Positions 25,638-32,058 of a DNA stretch of 32,058 nt are shown piece by piece. The position numbers and the translations under genes were made by a program. Every line of letters starts with the position of its first letter. The stretch's first letter is position 1. The notes beneath the pieces were generated by a model. That model was not told the DNA's origin, ran no database searches, and saw only the letters and a list, made by a program, of their open reading frames with translations. The stretch comes from Rhodobacter sp. (lineage in GTDB: Bacteria; Pseudomonadota; Alphaproteobacteria; Rhodobacterales; Rhodobacteraceae). The DNA lies in contig JADCEF010000124.1 of the NCBI GenBank assembly GCA_020250445.1, positions 1 to 32,058 of the forward strand. Direction: 5' to 3'.

Positions 25638-25850
25638 CCGGTGCCGGGGCGGGATGCCGCCGCTGCCCTGCAAAGCGGTTCCGCCCGGGGCCTTGCGGAC
25701 ATGATCCGGCTTCAACTGACTGACGGGGGATGTATCAGGGCACGGTACCTGCCGCCGCGCGGCGTAATTCCCGCGCTTTGCGTGCGGGCATGCCAACCGA
25801 CCGGGAATTTGTGCCGGAAGCCTTGCCCGGCCCCCCCATTGCGGGCCAGG
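25638..25850. other. Convergent intergenic region between queG and ilvE
   Basis: 213 bases without a gene. Two compact stems are visible: GCCGC-CGC-GCGGC (25751-25763) and CCCGCGC/GTGCGGG (25770-25776/25782-25788, one G-T pair). Neither has a T-run; together they may separate the two converging transcripts. Confidence 0.4.
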
Positions 25851-26717
25851 TCAGGTCCGCACCAGCCTTTCATATTCTGTCGCCACGCGCCGGGTCAGAT
25901 CACCCACCTCGAACGTGTAATCCCCGATCTGGCCGACGGGTGTGACTTCGGCTGCGGTCCCGGTCAGCCAGCACTGCTGAAAGTCTTCCAGTTCGCCGGG
26001 CAGGATGTGGCGTTCATGGACCTTGATCTGCATGTCGCGCAGCATGCCGATAACGGTTTGCCGTGTGATGCCGTTCAGGAAGGCATCGGGCAGCGGGGTG
26101 TGCACCTCGCCGTCCTTGACAAAGAAGATGTTTGCCCCGGTCGCCTCGGCGACGTAGCCGCGATAGTCAAACATCATGGCATCAGAACAGCCCTTCGCCT
26201 CGGCCGCATGTTTGGACATGGTGCAGATCATGTAAAGACCGGCGGCCTTTGCGGCATGGGGAATGGTTTCCGGCGAGGGTCGCTTCCACTTGGCGATGTC
26301 AAGCTTTGCGCCCTTCATCTTGGCGTCACCGTAGTAGCTGCCCCAGGTCCAGCAGGCGACGGCCAGGTGAATGGGATTGCGCTTGGAGGCAACCCCCATG
26401 TCTTCGCCCGCCCCGCGCCAGGCAATGGCCCGCACATAGGCATCGGTCAGGCCATTGGCGGCCAGAACCGCCTCTTTCGCCGCATCGATCTGGTCGGCCG
26501 TGAAGGGCAGCGGCATGTCCAGCAATTCGCCCGAGGTGCGCAGCCGTTCGGAATGTTCGCGGCCCTTGAAGATCTTGCCGTTGTAGCAGCGTTCGCCTTC
26601 GAACACGGAGGAGGCATAGTGCAACGCATGCGTCAGGATATGCACCTTGGCGTCCCGCCAGTCGACCAGCCTGCCGTCCATCCAGATCTTGCCGTCGCGG
26701 TCATCATAGCCAGCCAT
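25851..26717 (-). CDS. ilvE: Branched-chain amino acid aminotransferase
   Basis: 288 residues of the fold-type IV PLP aminotransferases. The PLP lysine is K157 (IPHAAKAAGLYM), the conserved Glu is E191 (VAEATGANIFFV), and the N-terminal HYASSVFEGERCY segment and the C-terminal FLNGITRQTVI and LTGTAAEVTPV phosphate-binding region are all present. It makes leucine, isoleucine and valine from their keto acids with glutamate. It diverges from petP, and its upstream DNA contains several TTGCG motifs. An AGGGAG ribosome-binding site precedes the ATG at 26717. Confidence 0.95.
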   Translation of the reverse strand: MAGYDDRDGKIWMDGRLVDWRDAKVHILTHALHYASSVFEGERCYNGKIFKGREHSERLRTSGELLDMPLPFTADQIDAAKEAVLAANGLTDAYVRAIAWRGAGEDMGVASKRNPIHLAVACWTWGSYYGDAKMKGAKLDIAKWKRPSPETIPHAAKAAGLYMICTMSKHAAEAKGCSDAMMFDYRGYVAEATGANIFFVKDGEVHTPLPDAFLNGITRQTVIGMLRDMQIKVHERHILPGELEDFQQCWLTGTAAEVTPVGQIGDYTFEVGDLTRRVATEYERLVRT

Positions 26718-26744
26718 CGAAATCTCCCTGCCTTCGGCGTTCTT

Positions 26745-26793
26745 TTGCGAATATTGCGAAAGAAAGGTCCGAAATGGACATAATCTTGCGCAA
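26745..26793. promoter_or_regulatory. Cluster of TTGCG motifs upstream of ilvE
   Basis: TTGCGAA occurs at 26745-26751 and 26754-26760 (9-bp period). TTGCGCAA, a perfect 8-bp palindrome, lies at 26786-26793. Between them GTCC-N5-GGAC forms an inverted repeat (26767-26779). The cluster lies 28-76 bases upstream of the ilvE start. TTGCG(CAA) resembles operators of AsnC/Lrp-type regulators in alphaproteobacteria; the regulator is inferred only. Confidence 0.4.
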
Positions 26794-27001
26794 AATCCAC
26801 GGCTGGCTAACAGTTGAGTCTTGGAAAGTCAACAAGGCTGACATAAACCATCCCGACGGGGTGGAAGGATGATCGGCACCGGGCGCGCATCCTGCCCGGC
26901 AAGGCAGCGTTTGGGCCAGGCTCTGGACCCGGGGGCAGATGCGGCGGATACTGCGGCGCAGCGGCAGGGTTGAATTCGGGCCGGGTGGGAAGGCGGACGG
27001 C

Positions 27002-27511
27002 ATGGCGGAAGGCACAGGGGCACCGGGGGGCGGCGAAAGCCTGCTGTTCCTGACGGACGAGCAGCTGCGCAAGGGCATCGAGGCGATGTTCTTTGCCTAT
27101 CGCGCCTTCACGGCCGATCCCGACCGGATTCTGGAAGGCATGGATTACGGCCGCGCGCATCACCGGGCGATCCATTTCATCCACCGCTGTCCGGGCACCA
27201 CCGTGAACAACCTGCTGTCGATCCTTGGCGTCACCAAGCAAAGCCTGAACAGGGTGCTGCGCACGCTGATCGAGGATGGGCTGGTGGAAAGCCGGGTGGG
27301 CCGGCAGGACAAGCGCGAGCGGCATCTGGTGCTGACCGAAAAGGGGGCGGCGCTGGAACGTGAACTGTCGGATGCGCAGCGCGCGCGGATGCGTGCGGCC
27401 TACCGCGCTGCCGGGCCGGCTGCCGTACAGGGCTTTCGCCAGGTGCTCGAGGCGATGATGGACCCGCAACTGCGCCGCCAGTACCAGACCCTGAAAGAGG
27501 CAGGATCATGA
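27002..27511 (+). CDS. petP: MarR-family winged-helix regulator PetP
   Basis: 169 residues, one MarR-type domain: the helix-turn-helix TTVNNLLSILGVTKQSLNRVLRTLIEDGLVESRVGRQDKRERHLVLTEKG core covers about 64-118. Together with the following response-regulator gene it matches the petP-petR pair known from Rhodobacter capsulatus, where PetR is needed for growth and lies near the cytochrome bc1 genes. The start at 27002 follows GGAAGG; an earlier in-frame ATG (26939) gives a low-complexity extension and is less likely. Its stop overlaps the petR start by 4 bases (ATGA). Confidence 0.85.
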   Translation: MAEGTGAPGGGESLLFLTDEQLRKGIEAMFFAYRAFTADPDRILEGMDYGRAHHRAIHFIHRCPGTTVNNLLSILGVTKQSLNRVLRTLIEDGLVESRVGRQDKRERHLVLTEKGAALERELSDAQRARMRAAYRAAGPAAVQGFRQVLEAMMDPQLRRQYQTLKEAGS

Positions 27512-28212
27512 GCGGTGATCCGGCCGCGCATCTTCTGGTGGTGGATGACGATGAACGCATCCGGGGGTTGCTGCAGAAGTTTCTGGTGCGGGGCGGGTTT
27601 CTGGTGTCGGTGGCCCGGGATGCGGCCCAGGCGCGGCGCCTGCTGACCGGGCTGGAATTCGATCTGATCGTGCTGGATGTAATGATGCCGGGAGAAGACG
27701 GCATCGCACTGACCCGCGATCTGCGCCGCCACATGACAACACCGATCCTGCTGCTGACGGCCAGGGGCGAAACCGGCAACCGGATCGAAGGGCTGGAAGC
27801 CGGGGCGGATGATTATCTGGTCAAACCCTTCGAGCCGAAGGAGCTTTTGCTGCGGATCAACGCCATCCTGCGCCGCGTGCCGCAGGCAAGGGCCGCCGAC
27901 GCGGGTCCGAAGGTGCTGCATCTGGGGGCGGTGCGCTATGACGTTGACAGGGGCGAATTGTGGAACGGCGCAGAGATTGTGCGCCTGACCGCGACCGAGG
28001 CGGCCTTGATGCGCATTTTTGCCGCCCAGGCGGGCGCTCCGGTCAGCCGCGAGCGGCTGGTGGGGGACCTGGGGCGTGACGAAGGCCAGGCACAGGAACG
28101 GGCGGTGGACGTGCAGATCACCCGCCTGCGCCGCAAGATCGAGGCGGACCCCAAACAGCCGCGCTACCTGCAGACGGTGCGCGGAGCCGGATATATGCTG
28201 GCCCCCGATTGA
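27508..28212 (+). CDS. petR: OmpR/PhoB-type response regulator PetR
   Basis: 234 residues. The receiver domain (1-120) has the acidic pocket D13-D15, the phosphoacceptor D57 (LIVLDVMMPG), T84 and K106 (LVKPF). The C-terminal winged-helix domain (about 135-232) ends VDVQITRLRRKIEADPKQPRYLQTVRGAGYML, the OmpR-class DNA-binding helix and wing. No histidine kinase gene is adjacent; the MarR-type PetP is its translational partner instead. Regulatory targets are not shown by the sequence. Confidence 0.9.
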   Translation: MSGDPAAHLLVVDDDERIRGLLQKFLVRGGFLVSVARDAAQARRLLTGLEFDLIVLDVMMPGEDGIALTRDLRRHMTTPILLLTARGETGNRIEGLEAGADDYLVKPFEPKELLLRINAILRRVPQARAADAGPKVLHLGAVRYDVDRGELWNGAEIVRLTATEAALMRIFAAQAGAPVSRERLVGDLGRDEGQAQERAVDVQITRLRRKIEADPKQPRYLQTVRGAGYMLAPD

Positions 28213-28217
28213 ACCCG

Positions 28218-28262
28218 CCGGGGGCTTTGCCCCCGGGCCACCGGGGTATCCGGGCCGGAAGG
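28218..28262. repeat. Hairpin plus repeat-like tail between petR and the HDAC-like gene
   Basis: CCGGGGGC-TTT-GCCCCCGG (28218-28236) is an 8-bp perfect stem beginning 5 bases after the petR stop. It is followed by CACCGGGGTATCCGGG and GGAAGGAAG, a looser version of the element before queG (24538-24611). The stem core GGGGGCTTTG also occurs at 178-187. It may act as petR terminator and provide purines for the next gene's ribosome binding. Confidence 0.55.
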
Positions 28263-28277
28263 AAGCAGCGCCGCAGA

Positions 28278-29225
28278 ATGACGGCGCAAGTGAGGGTCCC
28301 CTTGGCGACAGCCTGTTATACCCATGATGACTGTGCGGCGCATCTGACGCCCGAAGGGCACCCCGAGCAACCGGCGCGTCTGCAGGCGGTGGAACAGGGG
28401 CTGGCAGGTCTGCCGCTGCTGCGGCTGGAGGCACCCCTGGGTGCCGATGCCGATATCCTGCGCTGTCACCCGGCCGCCTATCTGGCGCGGTTGCGCGCAG
28501 CCGTGCCGAAGGACCGGATCGTTGGACTGGATCCCGACACATGGATGTCACCCGGCAGCCTGCAGGCAGCAATGCGGGCCGTCGGCGGCATCTGCGCGGC
28601 GGTTGATCTGGTGCTGTCAGGCGGGGCCGGTAATGCCTTTGTCGCCTGCCGCCCGCCGGGGCATCACGCAGAGCACGACCGGGCGATGGGATTTTGCCTG
28701 TTCGGCACGGCGGCCATCGGGGCGATGCATGCGCTGGAGGTTCACGGGCTGTCGCGGGTGGCGGTGCTGGATTTCGACGTGCATCACGGCAACGGTACCC
28801 AGGACCTGCTGTGGGCGGAAAGCCGGGTGCGATTCGTTTCATCCCACCAGATGCCGCTTTATCCCGGAACGGGCGGGACGTCAGAACGTGGCGCGCATGG
28901 GCAGATCGAAAACCTGCCGCTGGATCAGGGGTCTGGCGGCGCGGCCATGTGGCGCGCCTGGCAGCCGGCGCTGGAGCGGCTTCGCGCGTGGGGCCCCGAG
29001 TTGATCGTGGTCAGTGCCGGGTTTGATGCCCATCGTGACGATCCCCTGGCGGGTCTCGCGTGGACAGAGGCCGATTTTGCGCGGCTGACGGCGGCGATCT
29101 GCGCGGTTGCGGCCGGGTGTTGTTCGGGGCGGGTGGTCTCGACGCTGGAGGGCGGTTATGATCTGCCTGCCCTGGCCGCTTCGGTTGCGGCGCATGTCGG
29201 TGAACTTGCAAGGAATGCCCGATGA
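28278..29225 (+). CDS. Histone deacetylase-like amidohydrolase (class II HDAC family)
   Basis: 315 residues. The zinc site and charge-relay motifs are intact: H129-H130 (RPPGHHAEHDRAMGFCLF), D165-F-D167-V-H169-H170-GNGTQ, D250 (SAGFDAHRDDPL) and the late GGYDL. Bacterial members include acetoin-utilisation (AcuC) and acetylpolyamine amidohydrolases; which substrate applies cannot be read from sequence. The ATG at 28278 is chosen, since the frame upstream is the repeat element. It overlaps xseB by 4 bases. Confidence 0.9.
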   Translation: MTAQVRVPLATACYTHDDCAAHLTPEGHPEQPARLQAVEQGLAGLPLLRLEAPLGADADILRCHPAAYLARLRAAVPKDRIVGLDPDTWMSPGSLQAAMRAVGGICAAVDLVLSGGAGNAFVACRPPGHHAEHDRAMGFCLFGTAAIGAMHALEVHGLSRVAVLDFDVHHGNGTQDLLWAESRVRFVSSHQMPLYPGTGGTSERGAHGQIENLPLDQGSGGAAMWRAWQPALERLRAWGPELIVVSAGFDAHRDDPLAGLAWTEADFARLTAAICAVAAGCCSGRVVSTLEGGYDLPALAASVAAHVGELARNAR

Positions 29226-29461
29226 CCGCAAAGCCCATCGCAGAAATGACCTTTGAAGAGGCGATGACCGCCCTGGAACAGGTGGTCGGCGCGCTGGAGC
29301 GCGGCGATGTGGCGCTGGAACAATCGATTGCCCTTTACGACCGGGGGGCGGCCCTGAAAGAGCATTGCGCAGCCAAGCTGAAGGATGCCGAGGAAAAGGT
29401 GGAGCTGATCCGCGCCTCCGAAGGCCGTGCTACGGGCGTGACGCCGGTCGAGGGGCTGTGA
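29222..29461 (+). CDS. xseB: Exodeoxyribonuclease VII small subunit
   Basis: 79 residues, the standard size. The helical XseB core MTFEEAMTALEQVVGALERGDVALEQSIALYDRGAAL (9-45) is clear. With XseA, which is not in the window, it degrades single-stranded DNA. It starts inside the HDAC-like stop (ATGA) and overlaps ispA (GTGA), the common xseB-ispA-dxs arrangement. Confidence 0.97.
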   Translation: MTAKPIAEMTFEEAMTALEQVVGALERGDVALEQSIALYDRGAALKEHCAAKLKDAEEKVELIRASEGRATGVTPVEGL

Positions 29462-30327
29462 GCTTTCCCGCGGCGCTGGCCCGCGCCGCAGATGCGGCGC
29501 AGCGGCGGCTGGACGCCGCCCTTGCCGACCGGGCCGACCAGCCGGTGGTTCATGCAATGCGCTATGCCGTGCAGGGCGGCAAACGCCTGCGGGCCTTTCT
29601 GGTGCTGGAAAGTGCCGCGATGCTGGGCATTCCGCCGGAGCAGGCGGTCAGTGCCGCCGCCGCTGCCGAAGCGCTGCATGCCTATTCCCTGGTGCATGAC
29701 GATCTGCCCTGCATGGATGACGACGATCTGCGGCGCGGCCGGCCGACGGTGCATGTGAAATGGGGGCAGGCAACGGCGGTGCTGGCGGGCGACGCCCTGC
29801 AGACGCTGGCGTTTGAACTGCTGACCGACCCGGCGCTGGGAACGGCAGAGCGGCGCGTGGCGCTGGTGGCGTCACTGGCACGGGCCTCGGGCGCAGAGGG
29901 CATGGTGCTTGGGCAGGCGCTGGACATTGCGGCGGAAACGGCAGCGGTGCCGCTGACGCTGGCGCAGATCACGCGGCTGCAGGCCGCCAAGACCGGCGCG
30001 CTGATCCGCTGGTCGGCGCAGGCGGGTGCGCTGATTGCGGGGCAGGACCCGGGTCCGCTGGGGCGCTATGCCACGGCGCTGGGCCTCGCCTTTCAGATCG
30101 CCGATGATATTCTGGATGTCGAAGGCGATGCGGACAAGGCAGGCAAGCGGCTGCGCAAGGATGCAGGCGCAGGCAAGGCGACCTTCGTGTCCCTGCTTGG
30201 CATGGACGGGGCAAAGGCGCGCGCGCGTGCCCTGGCGGCAGAGGCCGGGGCGGCCCTGCAAGGCTACGGGTCGCGGGCCGCAACCCTGATCGCCGCAGCC
30301 GAGTTCGTGATCGCGCGCGAGCGCTGA
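29458..30327 (+). CDS. ispA: Farnesyl diphosphate synthase (geranyltranstransferase)
   Basis: 289 residues from a GTG start that overlaps the xseB stop (GTGA, 29458-29461). The first aspartate-rich motif is DDLPCMD (81-87) and the second is DDILD (in FQIADDILDVEG). GGKRLR (40-45) binds diphosphate. It condenses IPP with DMAPP/GPP to farnesyl diphosphate, the branch point to ubiquinone, undecaprenyl phosphate and carotenoids. It is placed directly before dxs. Confidence 0.95.
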   Translation: MSFPAALARAADAAQRRLDAALADRADQPVVHAMRYAVQGGKRLRAFLVLESAAMLGIPPEQAVSAAAAAEALHAYSLVHDDLPCMDDDDLRRGRPTVHVKWGQATAVLAGDALQTLAFELLTDPALGTAERRVALVASLARASGAEGMVLGQALDIAAETAAVPLTLAQITRLQAAKTGALIRWSAQAGALIAGQDPGPLGRYATALGLAFQIADDILDVEGDADKAGKRLRKDAGAGKATFVSLLGMDGAKARARALAAEAGAALQGYGSRAATLIAAAEFVIARER

Positions 30328-30348
30328 GCGCCCGGGGAAGGGGCAGGG

Positions 30349-32058
30349 ATGACCGATCGACCAAGGACGCCGATCCTCGACCGCGTGACGCTGCCTTCCG
30401 ACATGAAGGCGCTGAGCGACCGCGACCTGTATCAGCTTGCCGACGAGCTGCGGGCCGAGACGATTTCCGCCGTCTCCGTCACCGGCGGGCATCTGGGGGC
30501 CGGACTGGGGGTTGTGGAATTGACCGTGGCCCTGCATGCCGTCTTTGACGCGCCGCGCGACCGGATCATCTGGGACGTGGGCCATCAGTGTTACCCCCAC
30601 AAGATCCTGACCGGGCGGCGCGACCGCATCCGCACGCTGCGCATGAAGGACGGGCTGAGCGGGTTCACCAAACGGTCCGAATCGCCCTATGATCCATTCG
30701 GGGCCGCGCATTCTTCCACCTCGATCAGTGCCGCGCTGGGCTTTGCCGTGGCGCGTGACCTTGGCGCGGGCGGTGGCGATGCAATCGCCGTGATCGGTGA
30801 CGGATCGATGAGCGCCGGCATGGCGTTCGAGGCGATGAACAACGCCGGGCACCTCAAAAAGCGCCTGATCGTCGTGCTGAACGACAACGAAATGAGCATT
30901 GCCCCGCCGGTGGGGGCGCTGTCCTCTTACCTGTCGCGACTGTACGCGGGCGAGCCGTTTCAGGAGTTGAAGGCGGCGGCCAGGGGGGCAGTCAGCCTGC
31001 TGCCTGAACCCTTCCAGACCGGGGCGCGGCGCGCCAAGGAGATGCTGAAAAGCATGACCGTGGGCGGCACACTGTTTGAAGAGCTGGGCTTTTCCTATCT
31101 GGGCCCGATCGACGGACATGATCTTGACCAGTTGTTGCCGGTGCTGCGCACGGTCAAGGCGCGGGCGACCGGGCCGGTGCTGATCCACGTGATCACGAAG
31201 AAGGGCAAGGGCTATGCCCCCGCCGAGGCGGCGCGCGACCGGGGCCATGCGACCGCGAAGTTCGATGTCCTGACCGGTGTGCAGACAAAGGCCGTCTCGA
31301 ACGCGCCCTCCTACACCAGGGTTTTTGCGCAGTCGCTGATCCGCCAGGCCGAGGCGGACGAGCGGATTGTGGCCGTGACGGCGGCAATGCCCGACGGAAC
31401 CGGGCTTGACCTGTTTGCCGAGCGTTTTGCAAAGCGCTGCTTTGACGTGGGCATTGCCGAGCAGCATGCCGTCACCTTCAGCGCGGGCATGGCCGCAGGG
31501 GGTCTGAAACCCTTCTGCGCGATCTATTCGACCTTCCTGCAGCGCGGATACGACCAGGTGGTGCATGATGTGGCGATCCAGCGCCTGCCGGTGCGCTTTG
31601 CCATCGACCGCGCCGGGCTGGTCGGGGCCGACGGCGCGACCCATGCCGGGGCGTTTGACGTGGCGTTCCTTGCCAACCTGCCGGGATTTGTGGTGATGGC
31701 CGCAGCCGATGAGGCGGAACTGGTGCATATGGTGGCCACAGCGGCTGCTTATGACGACGGCCCCATTGCCTTCCGCTTTCCGCGCGGCGACGGCGTGGGG
31801 GTTGACATGCCCCGGCGCGGCGTGCCGCTGCAGATCGGCCGGGGCCGGATGATCCGCGAGGGCGCGCGTGCGGCGATCCTGAGCTTCGGGGCGCGCCTTG
31901 CCGAGGTGCTGACGGCGGCCGAGGCACTGGCGGCGCGCGGCATTGCGCCCACGGTGGCCGATGCGCGGTTCGCCAAACCGCTGGACCGCGACCTGATCCT
32001 GCGGCTGGCGCGCGAGCATGAGGCGCTGATCACCATCGAGGAAGGGGCGATCGGCGGC
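30349..32058 (+). CDS. dxs: 1-deoxy-D-xylulose-5-phosphate synthase, cut by the window edge
   Basis: 570 codons are present of about 640 expected; the 3' end lies outside the window. Visible motifs are the ThDP-binding [29 protein letters not shown] with the catalytic-side His, [10 protein letters not shown], and the pyrimidine-domain segment [18 protein letters not shown] with its conserved Glu. It condenses pyruvate and glyceraldehyde-3-phosphate, the entry step of the MEP isoprenoid pathway. AGGGG precedes the ATG, 21 bases after ispA. Co-location with ispA puts entry and first chain elongation in one operon. Confidence 0.98.
   Translation, partial: MTDRPRTPILDRVTLPSDMKALSDRDLYQLADELRAETISAVSVTGGHLGAGLGVVELTVALHAVFDAPRDRIIWDVGHQCYPHKILTGRRDRIRTLRMKDGLSGFTKRSESPYDPFGAAHSSTSISAALGFAVARDLGAGGGDAIAVIGDGSMSAGMAFEAMNNAGHLKKRLIVVLNDNEMSIAPPVGALSSYLSRLYAGEPFQELKAAARGAVSLLPEPFQTGARRAKEMLKSMTVGGTLFEELGFSYLGPIDGHDLDQLLPVLRTVKARATGPVLIHVITKKGKGYAPAEAARDRGHATAKFDVLTGVQTKAVSNAPSYTRVFAQSLIRQAEADERIVAVTAAMPDGTGLDLFAERFAKRCFDVGIAEQHAVTFSAGMAAGGLKPFCAIYSTFLQRGYDQVVHDVAIQRLPVRFAIDRAGLVGADGATHAGAFDVAFLANLPGFVVMAAADEAELVHMVATAAAYDDGPIAFRFPRGDGVGVDMPRRGVPLQIGRGRMIREGARAAILSFGARLAEVLTAAEALAARGIAPTVADARFAKPLDRDLILRLAREHEALITIEEGAIGG

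Noticed and set aside
27400-28842. 480-codon open frame antisense to petP-petR and the HDAC-like gene
   Set aside because: It crosses three real genes and two intergenic regions, and its product is low-complexity.
29872-32019. 715-codon open frame antisense to ispA and dxs
   Set aside because: His/Arg/Gln-rich product without motifs; ispA and dxs are certain on the plus strand.
1-32058. CRISPR array, insertion sequence, prophage or toxin-antitoxin/defence system
   Set aside because: No regular spacer-repeat arrays, transposase, integrase or known defence motifs were seen on either strand.

Overview
The window is a GC-rich (roughly 64% by eye) chromosomal segment whose protein set and gene order point to an alphaproteobacterium of the Rhodobacterales/Rhodobacteraceae. 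The best markers are a petP-petR regulator pair as described in Rhodobacter capsulatus, a single-domain RNase D of 204 residues, an NDUFA9-like NAD-binding protein, kdsD-lptCAB-hpf-ptsN without rpoN, and short GC-rich intergenic palindromes of a kind I remember from this group. No phage, insertion sequence, integrase, CRISPR array or defence island is visible. Nearly all the DNA is housekeeping, and I do not see a clearly new multi-gene system. The better leads are in non-coding DNA and in one divergent enzyme.

Layout. 1-366 has no gene but holds a tight cluster of perfect palindromes and a degenerate three-copy repeat. 367-4370 (minus strand) carries radC, dnaJ and dnaK, with a heat-shock type promoter before dnaK and a TTAACCAT motif (CtrA half-site type) before radC. 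4547-8033 (plus) carries alkB, cysQ, a kdsB-like gene and galU. 8071-12959 (minus) carries tRNA-Leu(CAG), rnd, kdsD, lptC, lptA, lptB, hpf and ptsN, which is the lipopolysaccharide-export/PTS-Ntr neighbourhood. 13108-14913 (plus) carries the NDUFA9-like gene and uppP.

15076-22277 (plus) is a tightly coupled unit gltD, secreted unknown protein, GFA-family protein, gltB. The two glutamate synthase subunits flank two other genes, and the unit is preceded by an AT-rich region with two repeats exactly 74 bp apart. 22417-25637 (plus) has a DUF1269 protein, mtgA, a glutathione transferase and queG. ilvE (minus, 25851-26717) diverges from petP-petR, which is followed by a histone-deacetylase-like protein, xseB, ispA and dxs. 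dxs runs off the right edge.

How the genes work together: kdsD and the kdsB-like gene belong to Kdo-type sugar metabolism, and LptABC moves finished lipopolysaccharide outward. galU, uppP and mtgA serve the envelope. ispA and dxs make the isoprenoid precursors from which UppP's lipid carrier, quinones and carotenoids derive. GltBD and IlvE handle amino nitrogen, with PtsN as a likely nitrogen/carbon signal. DnaK/DnaJ, AlkB and RadC are stress or DNA-maintenance functions. All functional statements come from recognising protein motifs and known families; no database search was run.
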